Assembly: GCA_028023455.1 (NCBI GenBank)
Contig: JAQFVV010012547.1
Location: forward strand, 312,001-376,000
DNA from: Epiperipatus broadwayi
Taxonomy: Eukaryota; Onychophora; Udeonychophora; Euonychophora; Peripatidae
Direction of reading: 5' to 3'
Length of the DNA stretch: 64,000 nucleotides
Part shown: one piece after another, positions 22,281 through 35,416 of the stretch
How positions within the stretch are numbered: position 1 is the stretch's first letter
How the letters are laid out: each line of letters begins with the position of its first letter
Made by a program: the position numbers and the translations under genes
Notes under the pieces: generated by a model
Databases searched by the model: none
Told to the model about the DNA's origin: nothing
Seen by the model: the letters and a program-made list of their open reading frames with translations, nothing else

Positions 22281-23345
22281 CAAGAAGAGGAGTAAAATAT
22301 GATCAGTTCCTACATATTAGTCATACCCCCAGTCAGACGGAGATTTAATAAAGATATTAAAGCAATGGTCACTTTTCCAAACCGAGGTTACTCTCCCTGG
22401 CTACAAGAAACATGTTACATCTCATGGGGATATTTATAATGGGTTTAAACCCTAAGGTACCATCCAGCTGTTTGACTGGAACCTATGAAACAACATTAAC
22501 ACACTTCAAGCGCTTGACCCATGACTAGCTATTAAACATGAGATCAGTTTCACAGAATATCTAAAATACGATTATCTATTTAATCATAGGTAAAGTGAGA
22601 GAGACAAAAATGCAAATCACACTAATAATTTATACATATTTATTAAAAGATAAAAAAAAAAACATATGAGAAATATTTAACATTTAAAACAAAATATGAA
22701 TCCTTATTAAACTATTTTTTCAAACAATCAATTGCTTATTTACATATATTTTAAAATTAATAAATAGAAATGATATTTACACAAGTTCACTCTTAAAATA
22801 AAATTTAAAAGTTTTATCAAGACATCTAAACATATTTACCTACGATTTTGTATAGTGTCTGGGTTTTGATACAGCATTTGGGTGATCACTCCTGTTTATT
22901 GACCTATCAGAGTCATAACGGTCTTTTCTTGGTAGTTGCATGCTTCCTCCTGGTTTAGTGTACCATGGCTAGGTTTGATTCCATAAATTCATTTTATGGT
23001 AGGTATAAAGATCGGCAAAAGGTAAGTCAGAGATATATATCACTGCATCTGGCTAATGATGTTCGGAGACGGTGGTGGAACAGAACAAACACTCAGTTTT
23101 AGTCTAACCATGCATTTCTCTACCAACACGACCGAATAAATATTGTTTCATCCTGCTAGATTCAGTCACTTTAGCTGCTTGCTAGCTTTCTTCTTTTGCG
23201 TATTGGCTTTTCTGCTACTGCTACTGTTCTCTCTTTTTTTTCTCTTTTCTCTAAAATTCTGTTGATAATAACTTTTCTATCTATCTGCATATCAATCTTA
23301 ATCAGTATTTTTGAACAGTAGGCGATTTTAGTATATATACCCTCT
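22280..23345 (-). other. Unidentified repeat-like segment, possibly LTR-derived
   Basis: A segment with clearly higher GC than its flanks (for example 22325-22480 and 22860-23230). It has no coding frame. Its composition resembles the LTR-like blocks elsewhere in this intron, but no second copy was found in the window. Confidence 0.3.
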
Positions 23346-23799
23346 GATTCCGCCCACTGTTTGATCTTTAACCCACGTTATCAATTCATTTGATCCTTAT
23401 TTTTTTTAATTAGCAACATTTTTTCATTCCCTCATTTTTCAATTTTAATTACATTGAAATTAGTTGTATATTGTTTATTTAATCAGTCTGGAATCTTGAG
23501 CTCAATCTAATTATGTACTGTACAAAATTTGTTTCAATTAATTATAAATCTTTAATTAAAAGTGCTTTTAATCAAAAGTACTTTTGAAAGAATTATATGT
23601 TAAAATAGAATACAAAAAAAAAGAAAAGAAATATAAGTTATAATTAATATTTTAACCTATTTCCCAATATTTGTAGTTTTTATTTTATTTTAACTTTTTT
23701 TTTTTTTCAAACAATTAAATATGGAAATATATAATTTTATTTTAAAAAAAAATCATGTATATATACACACACTTATGCTATGGGTATATATACACAGTG

Positions 23800-24470
23800 T
23801 CACAACATACTGTAATGGAGCAGGACCTGGCCTTGCATGATGGAAAAACTAGTAGACCATCAAAGTGGGTGAGAAGAAAGGAAAACTTAAAATTCCTAAG
23901 ATCCTCAACTCTTGGCCAAATTTGATCTCAAACATGGAAGAATGGAGTAAACATATATAGGAATTTCAGAATACCTCCATACAGTTTCATCCATTCTATT
24001 CCATCTCAATTTCCATTATGTCCCAGGATTTGAACTCAGGGAGTATATGCATGGTATTCTACTTCAGGGTATGATAATATTAATTTTATAAGAGGGTGGG
24101 TATAATGAATTGATGATCAAATAAGACTCTACACCAACAATTGAATTTACTTTAAAATAATACGTTTAATAATTTTATTTAATAAAAAAAATAAGTTTAT
24201 TGATTTTGAACATCCATGTTTATTCTTTGATTTATCATATCACTATTTATTATTTCAAATTCCTTTTTCACAGGATAACCATATCATATTCTATTATACA
24301 GTTGAAGTTAAATAAAAAAAAGTTTAAATTTGTTACTAGTATTTATATAATGCTTGCTTGTTAATTTAGAGTCATTGAAATTATTATTCCAAAAAGAAAA
24401 TATATGTACATTAATTAACTATTTTGACCTATAAAGATCGTAATTTTAAGAACCCTCCCTCCTGCCATTA
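23800..24470 (-). repeat. Possible gypsy 3' LTR fragment with polypurine tract
   Basis: The part near 23980-24050 (gtttcatccattctattcca, then ggatttgaactcagggag) resembles the repeats at 38331-38720 and 48070-48390 (gttcatccatacctcacccc, then tttaaactcaggga). On the minus strand, ggcaggagggagggtt (24453-24467) looks like a polypurine tract placed just before it. No internal region was recognised. Confidence 0.35.
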
Positions 24471-24479
24471 TTTGTTTCA

Positions 24480-26200
24480 GTAATGATAGTAAAGCTCATT
24501 TATACTAAGAGTTTTTAGTTATTCATACCAAAAAATAAATAAAATAATAAACAGAATTAGTACGGATAAATAAATAACATTTCTATATTAATGAAGGCAA
24601 TTAATGTTTTAGAAAATAGACTCTTACATTCATCTTTAATGTAAATATTACCTAGACGTCTATTTTATTTTCAATTAAAAAATTAAAATGGTATTGTTGT
24701 TTCCTTCCTTTTTAAAATATCTAAATGAAAGGATTGACCATTGCAAAGGAAAGAAATAAAATTAAATATATGTATATGCATGAGATTAATTATACAATAT
24801 CATCCTAAAATTATTGAACGTCTGAGAAGGAAAAAGTCTTGTGAATAATGAGAATGTCCACATTTTATAATTCTTAATTCAGTTAGCTGGATTTGAACAC
24901 TCTAGAACATTCTCCTGATGATTCAAATTTCACTTTTTTATATGGTATCTCTTGGGTTGGTAAGATGGAATCCTAAGATCTTAGTAGTGTGTTCAAAGCA
25001 ATCTTCAGCATAGGTGGATATCTGCCATTTTAAATTGAATATTATCTCTTTTTTTTTGCAATTATAGATCCATAGTTGACAGACTCTTCCTCACGAAGTC
25101 ACTCTATACTTAGCCACACATCGTTACTTGTATATTTATCTGAATATTTACATATAGTTTTTGAATTTATTGGGTGTTTAAGTGTTCTTCTCTTGGGAAT
25201 TTTAGGTTAAAATTGATATGATTCTTCAGTTAGGGCTTTCAAGATATTCTTGAAATGGCAAATAGATTTAAAATTTGTCTTTGGATTGTCTAGTTTGAAA
25301 TTCTCAATTGGTCGAATTGAGTTCCCTTTGTTTTTCTTCATTTTCCAAGGTTTCTCTATTATTTAATAGTTTGGCGTGTGACAGTTGTTGATCATTATTT
25401 TTGACCACAAAGATCGATCACAACTCATGGAGCAGATGTTGATTAGTCAAATATTTTTTTTTTTGGATCCTCTTTTTAAGAAAAACATCGTTAAAAAAAC
25501 ATATCTTTTTCCAATTACCCAAAATGAGGTTGTTATTTTTTTGTGTGTTAATTTGATTTTTTTGAATCACAAGTTTAAGTTTATGTATTGAGTTGATTAT
25601 TTACATAGTGTTTTAAGATTCATATATATGTATATGCAATTATTCACAGGCTCCATCAATCACTAATATTTGCTGTGAAAAATAAAATGACTTATATTGT
25701 ACAATTCATTTAACACTAATTTAATATAACTGATAATAGAATATCAAATACAAATGGAATATATTGACCAAACATATATCCATATATGAATTTAAAGATT
25801 TTATTTATAAATAAGAAGCTTATATAAACAATATTATAAGCTAGGGAAATCTTTATAAGTCCCTAAATCTTTCACATTTCTGAGATAGATCTCTTCAACT
25901 TTTATCCTTTTCTTTTCTTGTCCACTACTTTATTTCTAATTAAGCTATAATAAATTAGTAATTCATATAATTGTTTTGTCAAGGTAAAATAGCAAGAATT
26001 TGTTACATATATTTCCTATATTCTGTGCAATAATTAATAGAAAAAAAAAAAGGGAAGCAGAGGAAGTGAATTATCAAACAAGTTAATTTCAGTGTTATTT
26101 ATTACAATTTAATATACAGATTTGCTGACTACTGATATAATTAAGTTTATCTTAGTTCTTGTTAATGGTTTTTAAACTTAATATTAAATGTACTATAATG
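24480..26200. other. Intron sequence, nothing recognised
   Basis: AT-rich; the frame at 25385-25591 has no motif and its composition matches the background. Confidence 0.4.
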
Positions 26201-28150
26201 GTCAGGGTGTATTCTGAGCCTTACCGTATCTGCACCAGGCCATTTGAACCTGGAAAATTTATATTATACCTGACCCCTTTTTACCGTCGTTCGTAAATTT
26301 TATAAAAACATCATGTATATAAATCAATAACAATGTTTTAAATTTTATAATAACGACTCGATCAGAATTTTGTACCTCCCTCTTACACAAAATCATATCA
26401 CAGGGCTGTCAGTACCTCGGGTAGAGTAATCAATATCATTGGAAAACATTTGCCAATAACATTTATACTCGTTTACTAGACTACATAGTAGCCAATCAAA
26501 CTTTTTATTTATTTAAAGGAAAAATCCTATGGGCGCCAGCCGACCTTGTCGACAAGTCTGCTTGACCAATACGATCTAGTACCCGCTCCCGCTAGCTCAG
26601 CTACAATAATCAATAAAATGTACTCCGCCTACTTAAAAATCAATTTCCGAATCTTTCTCTGCGCTAATTTTCTCGCTTTCTCTTTTTCTTTTATTTAATT
26701 ATTTAATTTAAATCTAATTTAAGTAATTACTAACCCATGAAATCTCTATTTACGCTATTACACTTCGTTTGGTCGTATAATATAATTAACTACACTTTCG
26801 TTCAAGTTCAGATAATATTTAATACAATAAAATCTCATATTATAAATACATTTTGAAAATAATTATACGCATACACTTATATTTGAAATCACACTGAAAT
26901 CTCACATTATAAATACATTTTGAAAATAATTATACGCATACACTTATATTTGAAATCACACTGAAATCTCATATTATAAATACATTTTGAAAATAATTAT
27001 ACGCATACACTTATATTTGAAATCACACTAAAATCTCTGGGTAATGGAGCTAAAGACAATTAGTAATTATTGTTCGTAAGATAAAGTTCAGAGTTTATTA
27101 TTACGGCTTTTTATTAGTGAATTAGAAATTGAAATAAACATTACCTAGCTTTCTCCCTTATGCACGGTTCCGAGCGTTGCTTCTGATAGTATTTCATTCG
27201 GTCAGTTAGCGCTAACTCTTTGCAATCCGTTTCCTGATGTCATTGGGATCCTGTGGGCTCCACGTGGACACTCCGTCTCCTTCTTGTTTTACACAACCAT
27301 GATCGACATTTGAACTGTTCGCTGTTGGTATTGCATGGAAGGATTCGGCCGGTTGTTCACACGATGGGTTTAACAATGCAGCATTTTACTTTAGACGTAT
27401 ACTCTCTATCTATGAAAATAATATAATTAATGAATGAATAAGAAGAATGCATGAATAGAAAATTCGCCCCTTTTATATTTTACGGTCCTTATCTTGCGGA
27501 TTTAATCTACAATACGTAACTAATCCTCTGGTGTTTCAGTTATGGTCCGTGCTGACTTTCTGGTGTTCGCATTGGTTATTTAATTTCTTTGTACTCTCTG
27601 CTAGAGTTATTTCAATTTCTTTATTTCACTTTCTTTGTTATAGTTATTTCAATTTCTTTGTTAAAGTTATTTTCAATTTCTTTGTTAAAGTTATTTTCAC
27701 TAATTAGCCGTTTAATGGAAATTTCTTATGTTTGTCATTAGCTCCCATTGTTCACTACATTCCTTTAATTACATATATTTTTTCTTTTTTTATTATGATT
27801 ATAAGACAAAACGAATTCCACCTTGCTTTTTCTTTTTTTTTTTTTCTTAAAGCAATCTTAAATCGAATTTCAATTAAATCAAATTTAGTTAAATCAAATT
27901 TTAATTCTTTAGGTTTTATTTAAATACGATTCAAAATTATATTTTATAAAACTATTTATTTTATGCTTTTACCGATAACCTGTCTATGAGAAAAAAAATC
28001 TTTATTCTTATTTTACCCTACAAGATCTTTTATTTTTATAAGTATTTACACAAATCGTTTATCAATTTATATTTCTTTTTTTTAAAATTATGTGTACCTC
28101 CGAAGCAAGCACACTCCTTCCTGATATATCTCGGTACAATATAGTAGGCA
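26200..28150. other. Moderate-GC unidentified repeat region
   Basis: Contains GC-richer patches (26200-26640, 27150-27400) unlike the AT-rich intron and a 67-bp tandem repeat. It lies just inside the LTR-like block at 28150-28930 when read on the minus strand, so it may be internal sequence of the same element. No pol or gag motif was found. Confidence 0.35.
26830..27037 (+). repeat. 67-bp tandem repeat, three copies
   Basis: Units start at 26830, 26897 and 26964 (aaatctcatattataaatac or one-base variants) and run to cacact(g/a). A fourth begins and breaks off after aaatctc. The near identity of units indicates recent expansion or homogenisation. Confidence 0.92.
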
Positions 28151-28930
28151 GATAGGTATTGTTAAGATCCAATTTTAATTTTATTATGACCGTTATGCCC
28201 TAGTCACTAGCTTGCGGAGCAGCAGAGATAATGTATACTTTATTTTTAAAGAAAGATAGCTAATAAAAAATAAGAATAAGTCACTGCCAGATTAACAATA
28301 CACAGAAACATTTATTTTGCACATATATAAAATTTAGAATTATTTTAGTATAACTTTTACTTTAGAATTTAATTTACATTTTATCTTTTTATTTTAGAAG
28401 TTCGCATAGATGAATTTATTAATATTTTATTAGAGTGTCGAGTATGGATAGACTACACAGATTGCACTAGAAAAAGAAAATATTCTATATCTCTTATTTA
28501 ACCCTAGGCCAAACATTCGCAATCAAATTAACCCCAATCTATCTGATATATCGATGTATTCAATGCAGCATGAATACGACAGCACAATACCGCACTGTCA
28601 GAAATATAAATCTAAACAGTATGGTTATTGAGAAGAAATGTCTCTCATCCAGTACAGGAATACTTCGTCTGTCTGGTGAGAAGAACAATAAAAAAGAAAA
28701 CTCCATAGGAAGGGATTTCAGTCCTTTTTGCCATCTTACTATCCCATTCCATAGGCTAAAGTGGTGATCCAAGGAGCAGGGAATACCATCTGCTTCCGAT
28801 GGTCAGTAAGAAATGGGTCTTATTTTGCCCAAGTGCAGCGTATAACATGATTCTGCACGTAGCGGATCTTCATGCTACCTTTACTAATTACACCAATACA
28901 TCCAATCCATTGACCCAATTTAACTGCAAT
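28150..28930 (-). repeat. LTR-like repeat B, inverted copy
   Basis: Reverse complement matches 41110-42155: attgggtcaatg near the start, tccttcctatgg/tcctttctatgg, gaatacatcgatatatcaga, tactcgacact, and a closing tctgcctact. Similarity ends at both edges in the two copies, which delimits the repeat. The plus copy is followed by aatggcgcccctgtag, which resembles a primer-binding site. A solo LTR is likely but unproven. Confidence 0.65.
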
Positions 28931-29153
28931 AGTTTTTTATTTTCTTTATTTTTTTCACATTGTCTCTTAATTTTATATTATTAATCATAATTTTTTGTTT
29001 TAAATCTCGATACCAAAGATTTTCTTTCTTTCTCTTTTTTTGGTAATTATAATATTCATATAAATGTTCTGAACATTATTTTTTTTATATAAATTATTTT
29101 TTTGAATAGATGAAGAGTTTCAAAATTTATATGATTTTGGGATATAAATAGAA

Positions 29154-29854
29154 CAGGGGTGGCCAAGACATCGACCACGAAGCTGACATGAACATTGACA
29201 AATTATAGTGATAAATTCAGAGCTGATTTGAATATAAAAAATAATAAAAGTAAAAATTCAAAAATATTTTTGTTTAAAAATAGTTAAATTTAAAATAATA
29301 CCTGTAGCTATTGTCAATCTCAAAAATAAATCCAAGTCAGAAGAAGCTGAAAATAATTAAATACAATAATTTTTTTTTTTTTTTCTATATTTTCTTGATT
29401 TTTTTTTTAAATTTAGGACCAGCTCTAGAAAATAATTATTTATAGATAATTTAATAATTGTAATTTAATAAATATTTTGTAAAGTGACATGCGCAAATTG
29501 TAATACTAGAGAAAGCTGAGGTAATTTAATAGTATTTATAGTAAAATGTCTTTGACAGTTTGTATCTTATAGAAAAAAAATTAATCAGTTCATAAATCTT
29601 CTAAAAACATCACCAGTATTTGTGAATACCTAAAACGCCCTTATAAAAAAAAAGAAAAAGACCAATTCATAAGTACATTCTGAAAAACCCAGGATTTTGA
29701 GCCATTATTTTTTTCCATTTCTGGTTTTTACTTCGGCAAAAATAACCTTTTTTTCCTGGTTTTTGGTTCGAAGCCCTGAAAAAAGCACAGTTGTCTTCAA
29801 GTACACTTTCACCAAAAAAGTCACCTCCAATATCTAAAAGTTTGGCCACCCCTG
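29154..29854. mobile_element. Non-autonomous hAT transposon
   Basis: TIRs CAGGGGTGGCCAA at 29154 and TTGGCCACCCCTG ending at 29854 are perfectly complementary and typical of hAT. The 8-bp sequence AAATAGAA is duplicated directly outside both ends (29146-29153 and 29855-29862), the hAT target-site size. The 701-bp body has no transposase; the 60-codon frame at 29667-29849 is not recognised. It sits in the 12.2-kb VPS13D-like intron. Confidence 0.92.
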
Positions 29855-29869
29855 AAATAGAATTTAAAA

Positions 29870-31584
29870 CAGTCCATTAAAAGGAAATATAATCAGAGGA
29901 AAATAGTGTCTCTTAAAACTAAATAAAATATTTAGTTCAATTGTATAAAAATTTTGAATTTATTAGATGTAAACTATATTAGATTATAAACCACTATCCA
30001 ACTAAAAAATTCATACCATCCTTTTTCATTATATATATATTTCAGATAATAAACTTACCCTCTTTGAATCAGAAATTTAAATATCTAAATTTCAGACTAA
30101 ATCATAAATGTAAAATAATAGTTTTTAAATTCTGAATAAATTCACAGACAGTCCACAAATGTATTGTTTTTGAAACTATTAATCACACATTAAGCATACA
30201 CTATATATAGAATTATGAAATAATATCAAAATTGTTTTTTTCTCATGTAATGTGCAATTAATATCCCATTAATAATTTAAACACTTTTGTGAATTATTCA
30301 CACTTTAAAATAAACACAACACATTTAAAATTACATAAATATAAAAGTTTGTTCATTATTCTGATTATGAAAGTCAGATATTCAAATTTATTTGTCAATG
30401 ATAGGTTATTAACCAAAATAAATTTATAAAGAAAGAGAGAGAGAGAGATAACAGTGTGCATTTTTATACTGGATAGTGGTTTAGATTTAATAATCTGCTA
30501 TAAACTCGTAAATTTGATTAATTATATACATCTCTGGCAGAATTTCTAATTATATATATGTATAAAATATGTATAAATACTATAATGATCAGGATTGCAT
30601 ATTTATTATTATTTTTTTGCATGAATGTTTTTGCCTATCCTTATATGTAGAAAATATATTTATCAAATATAAAAATTTAAATTTTAAAGTATTTTTTTAA
30701 ATACATATATAAAACAAAAACAGCTTACTACTTTATTGCCATGTAGTGTAATCTAAATTAATCAGCAATTACCAAATACATATACATTTGTAATCCTTAC
30801 TATTTGATCTCCCAATGTTAGATCAATTTCTGGGTTATGTCTTTTATTAATGAGTTGTGGAATTCAAACTTGGAAAGATTATTTATGGCATACAGTAGTC
30901 CACTTGACCTATCAAATTTAAACTTGAAACTCAGATCAACCTAAGGTTATGAACACAAATCAACCTGCTTGAATAATTATATAGAAATCAATTTAGAAAC
31001 TACATATTTAGTACCTTTAGTTCTTTATTAATTGTAAACACATAATTTTCCCGGCTAGGAATGTAAAAAAGAAAATATCAAACTTCCAGATTAATCAATA
31101 AGGCAAAAACAACTCCCCATTTTACTAACATCTATTGTAATTAGCAGGTTGACTTGAGTTCAAAATCTTAGACTGATTTGAATGTCAGATTTTAAGTTTA
31201 AAAGTAAAGTGGAGTTAAAGACAGTTGCTGAAAGCCTTTCAACTTCCAATCCCGCCTCATTGATAATTCCAAAATCAAAAATTGTTTTGATAATACTAGT
31301 GATAGAAATTTTATATGTGTCTGTTAATTGCTGATTATTCTAGATTACACTAGATGATAATAAAATGGAGAACTGTGATTGTTTTATGGGTTAAGCTGAG
31401 TGTTTTAGTATTTTTTTCTTTATATATATATAAGCATTATTTATTCCTGTATTTATTGGTAAAATTATATGATTGTGATAATAGGAATACAAATTTTAAT
31501 GTTGTTTACATCCACTATTTAGATATGTCACTTCTTGTTAATTTTACTGTATATACATTTTTTATACTTGTGTTTTTTTATTAG
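29870..31584. other. Intron sequence, nothing recognised
   Basis: AT-rich, with a short (GA)n run at 30434-30449. It ends in the acceptor gttttttttattag before the next exon. Confidence 0.45.
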
Positions 31585-31715
31585 CAAATCAGGAAACTAT
31601 TGTTGAACTGTTAGGTTTTTTGAAAAGAGTTATGCCTTCAGAGGACCAGATACCTCAAAACATTGAAAGTTGTATTGAAAAACCCAGTAATCAAGAGAAA
31701 AAATTGCAGCATAAG
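31585..31715 (+). CDS. Vps13D: VPS13D-like exon e
   Basis: Acceptor ttttattag, donor CATAAG|gtaag; two bases then 43 codons, ending in phase 0. It encodes ANQETIVELLGFLKRVMPSE followed by a charged, low-conservation tail (ending NQEKKLQHK). ANQET-(I/V)-EL-GF-x-(K/R)-R-V is the helix closing a VPS13 repeat, continuous with NSLDII of exon d. The tail is probably a loop. Confidence 0.88.
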
Positions 31716-33729
31716 GTAAGTTTTCAAATATATATTTATATTATTTTGTTTCTATGCAAATATATATTTTTATATACAATGATTCCATGATATTTGCTAT
31801 ATTTTATTCTAAGTCTCTTCATGTAAACTATACATTGCATGTTTTGTTATTGTTGGTAGACTACCTTATAGTTTACTCAATTGCTCGTCTACAGCACATT
31901 TTAACATGCATATATATATATAAAATAAACACTTTTGCATATATAAATTAAGATTATAATATAAACAGAATTTAAAAAAATAATGTAGTTATTATTAATA
32001 AGTTGAAAGAATACATTTACATATATATTTATTTTGTATGTGCTTTTATTCATTTACATTTACTCAAAAAATAAAAATACTACAATCTTACTATTCATTT
32101 CTTTATTTTTTACAATAAAATAAATAAAATGATGTTTATACTTCTATTTCACAGCAAGTAATAGGTTAAGATGTACTCTAATACACAGCTAAAGAGAAGT
32201 TTATTCTTTATAATTAAAATATCAAAAATAATGCTGAGTGCTTTCAAGAGTTTCACTACTCTCATAATCATAGCTGGGTTCAGCAATATCAGACTTTTAT
32301 TACAATTTAATAATATATGAACAATTTCCTTTTTCTATATTTATTTATTTTTTATCTTATAGGAATTAAATAATAAACTTGTTATCAACAGTTTGGTTTT
32401 CTGTTTTTCTGTATTGATTTCAGAATGTGTACAATGATTCTTACTTGTTCTTACTTGACATTACCCATTTCAGGTTCTCATTTAAATTTTTCAAACTTAA
32501 AGTTGTCTGACACAATATGAGAACAATTTACAATTTGTTTTTTCTGATATTACTAAATCAACTTTCATTTTATTGCTTAATGAATTTTATTAAATTGCAT
32601 AAAACATTTAGCTTTATGTTTAGAAAACATTTTATTATTTGAAATGCTATATAGATCAAATTTGTAACGGATAATAAAGTCAATGTGCTTAAAAGTTGAA
32701 TTTATTAAATTTATGAATTTTGATATTTTTACTTTTTGTTTATTTACATTTTTTTTGGGGATAGTATATAATTGAAGTTATATATAATGATTCATCATAT
32801 GACTCAGCTTCACTATATAAATATATATAAAGGATTAATTAAACATCACTTAATTAATGTCTAACAATATTTAATAATATTAATTTCATTTAACATCTAT
32901 AGAAAATTTTAAGGATCTTTCAACATCAATGTTTGATGGCAAAAAAATCAGTCCAATCTCTTGGTGGACATATGTTTCTATCACAAGTGATATTATTAAT
33001 AAATTGGAACAACTAGTTGCCATGCTAATTTTCAATTAGTTTCCAGCTACTGATTTTGATTATGATGGAAATATATATTCAACAGAGATTGGTTGATTTT
33101 GCATATACTAAATTAATATATTGTTTTTATTATATATATAATTTATTATATTAATGAACTGTAATTTATAACATTATCAATCAAAGTGCAAAATCACCCT
33201 ATATTAGTTTTCATTGTAAAATATGATATTCAATGATGTATATTATTTAAAAAATATACATATGGTTTTGGTATTTAGTAGCAGATTATGAATAGGAATT
33301 TTACTTTGCTTTTTATGTTGCATTTGAAGCTTCAGAAAGAAGTTTGCTGTTAACTGAAAGAAATCCCTTTGATTCCTCTATGATGCCTTAAACCAATGTT
33401 TCCTAACCTTTTTGATATCACAATACACTTGACCTCATTCTTCATATCTTACAATACTCTTGAGGAAAACATCTATTTTTTTTTAAAATTGATTTACTTT
33501 ATAATTATTAGATATATGAGAGATAATAGTTTATTGTTTTTAAGTTTCTATTTGTACATTAATTAATGACGTGAAATGAATGCAATTTAAACTAATTAAA
33601 TTATGGCATTAGTAACACATTTGGTTTTAATGGTTTTGTATTCAGATACAAAATAAAATAACTAATATAGATTCTTTATAAAATAACATAAAAAAACAAT
33701 CTTGTTACTAATACATTTAGTAAGTATAA
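31716..33729. other. Intron sequence, nothing recognised
   Basis: AT-rich. A GC-richer stretch at 33395-33450 is not identified. The Penelope-like element at 33730 interrupts this intron. Confidence 0.4.
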
Positions 33730-34206
33730 AATAGTCAAATATGTTTAAAAATACATATATACAAGCAACAAAGATTACAAATTATAAAATTATTATATAA
33801 AAGCCTTTTTCGGCAAATTATGTTTTTTTGCCCTTTTCAATATGTCTCCACGATTTAAAGCACATACAGCGACATCTATATCAATACATGAGAGAAGATA
33901 GATAAACAAATGGATATTTGACATGATCTATTATGTGATTTTTTCCCCCTCAATTCTACTACAAAATTACTCTGTTATATATATTGAATGGATATATATC
34001 CACATATATTAATTAATTAACTATCCATTCTTTATCCATTAACCACTTATTATTTAACTTAATGGATGTTTTGTATATATTCATACAGTTGTTTTTATTA
34101 TACATGATGTAGTTTGTTTCATATATTTTACGTCTATTAACATTTTTAATATAATCAAGAACACTTATATTATCAATACAATTTATTTTATGTCCATACT
34201 GCAAAT
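33730..34206 (-). repeat. Left inverted arm of the PLE
   Basis: Reverse complement of 35289-35767. Its minus strand encodes the intact end of the PLE protein (QYGHKINCIDNISVLDYIKN, then VNRRKIYETN ... NNKWLMDKEWIVN and stop at 34013). Confidence 0.92.
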
Positions 34207-35416
34207 TGATAAATTAAATATGATGAATATAAATAGAAACCACAGTATCTTTGTGATGGACATAGAATCGATGTACCCTAGTATTTCTAGAATTAAAAGC
34301 ATTAGTATCGTCATAAAGGTTTTATCTCTATATATCACAGATAATAGCATAATTAGTATTATAAATGAAGCATTGAACCTAATAAATAATAGTTTATATT
34401 TTAAATATAATAATGAATATTGGAGTATAAATAAGGGATGGGTAATGGGATGCGCAATTAGTGGGCTTATGGCATCTATGTTCATTAATGACATGGAAAT
34501 CAATATTATAAAAGGCAGTATAATTAAAAAAGAAGTACTACATTATTTTAGATACGTAGATGATAGTTTGATAATTGGTAATAAGAGGGCAATATATAAA
34601 TTATATAAACAATTTAATAATAATGTTGATAATATTAGGTTTACTATGAAAGAAATTGATAATGAAATAAGGTTTTTAGATATTGAAATTATTTTAAATC
34701 AAAATAATGATATTATAATTAAGCATTTTATTAAAGATTATAAATTAAGGAAAATTATATCAATTGATTCAAAACAACCATGGATACAAAAGATGAGTGT
34801 AATTAAGAATTTTAAATATAAGAACGATAGATTTAATACAGATAGAAATATTGCTATGTTACAGAAGGATAAATTTAAACAAACATATATGGGATATGGA
34901 TATGCAGCACATAGTATTGACAATATATTTTCACAACATGGAGTAAATAGCACGGATAATAATAGATGTAGGACTAATAAACAAAAGAAGTGGATAAAAA
35001 TTTCATATTTGCCTAGTGTATATAATATATTAAATAAAAAAAGTAAAAATTATATAGATAAAAACATTAACATGGGATGGGCTAATAGCAAAAATTTGGA
35101 TAAATTGATAACTAATTGTAGAATGAAAGATGATATAAAATATAAGAGAGGAATGGTTTATAAAATTAGATGTAATTTTTGTAATATGATTTACTATGGC
35201 CAGACGTCAAAGCAATTGGGAGAAAGAGCTAAAGAACACAATGATGCTATTGCTAGGAAAGATGATAGATCTGCGTTATATGTTCATTATTTGCAGTATG
35301 GACATAAAATAAATTGTATTGATAATATAAGTGTTCTTGATTATATTAAAAATGTTAATAGACGTAAAAAATATATGAAACAAACTACATCATGTATAAT
35401 AAAAACAACTGTATGA
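34190..35416 (+). CDS. Penelope-like reverse transcriptase / GIY-YIG endonuclease, 5'-truncated
   Basis: A 408-codon open frame. RT motif A is FVMDIESMYPSI at residues 21-32, motif B is WVMGCAISGLMASMFIND at 84-101, motif C is FRYVDDSLIIGN at 120-131 with the catalytic DD, and KFTM/RFLDIEI-type motif D/E lies at 150-167. At about 320-350 a GIY-YIG-type endonuclease starts (VYKIRCNFC, IYYGQTSKQLGERAKEH). PLE proteins copy their RNA onto chromosomal ends or nicks. The N-terminal pre-RT and first RT fingers are missing. The start codon and first ~6 codons come from the inverted left arm, so this ATG is accidental. Residue 367 onward lies in the right arm; a 2-base insertion near residue 393 shifts the true C-terminus. 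It is probably inactive. Confidence 0.88.
   Translation: MSILQIDKLNMMNINRNHSIFVMDIESMYPSISRIKSISIVIKVLSLYITDNSIISIINEALNLINNSLYFKYNNEYWSINKGWVMGCAISGLMASMFINDMEINIIKGSIIKKEVLHYFRYVDDSLIIGNKRAIYKLYKQFNNNVDNIRFTMKEIDNEIRFLDIEIILNQNNDIIIKHFIKDYKLRKIISIDSKQPWIQKMSVIKNFKYKNDRFNTDRNIAMLQKDKFKQTYMGYGYAAHSIDNIFSQHGVNSTDNNRCRTNKQKKWIKISYLPSVYNILNKKSKNYIDKNINMGWANSKNLDKLITNCRMKDDIKYKRGMVYKIRCNFCNMIYYGQTSKQLGERAKEHNDAIARKDDRSALYVHYLQYGHKINCIDNISVLDYIKNVNRRKKYMKQTTSCIIKTTV

Noticed and set aside
28560-28772. Overlapping frames on both strands
   Set aside because: Inside LTR-like repeat B; not conserved in the second copy at 41170-41403, where the frame differs.
34183-34503. 106-codon minus-strand frame
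   Set aside because: Shadow of the Penelope-like RT on the opposite strand; hydrophobic translation without motif.
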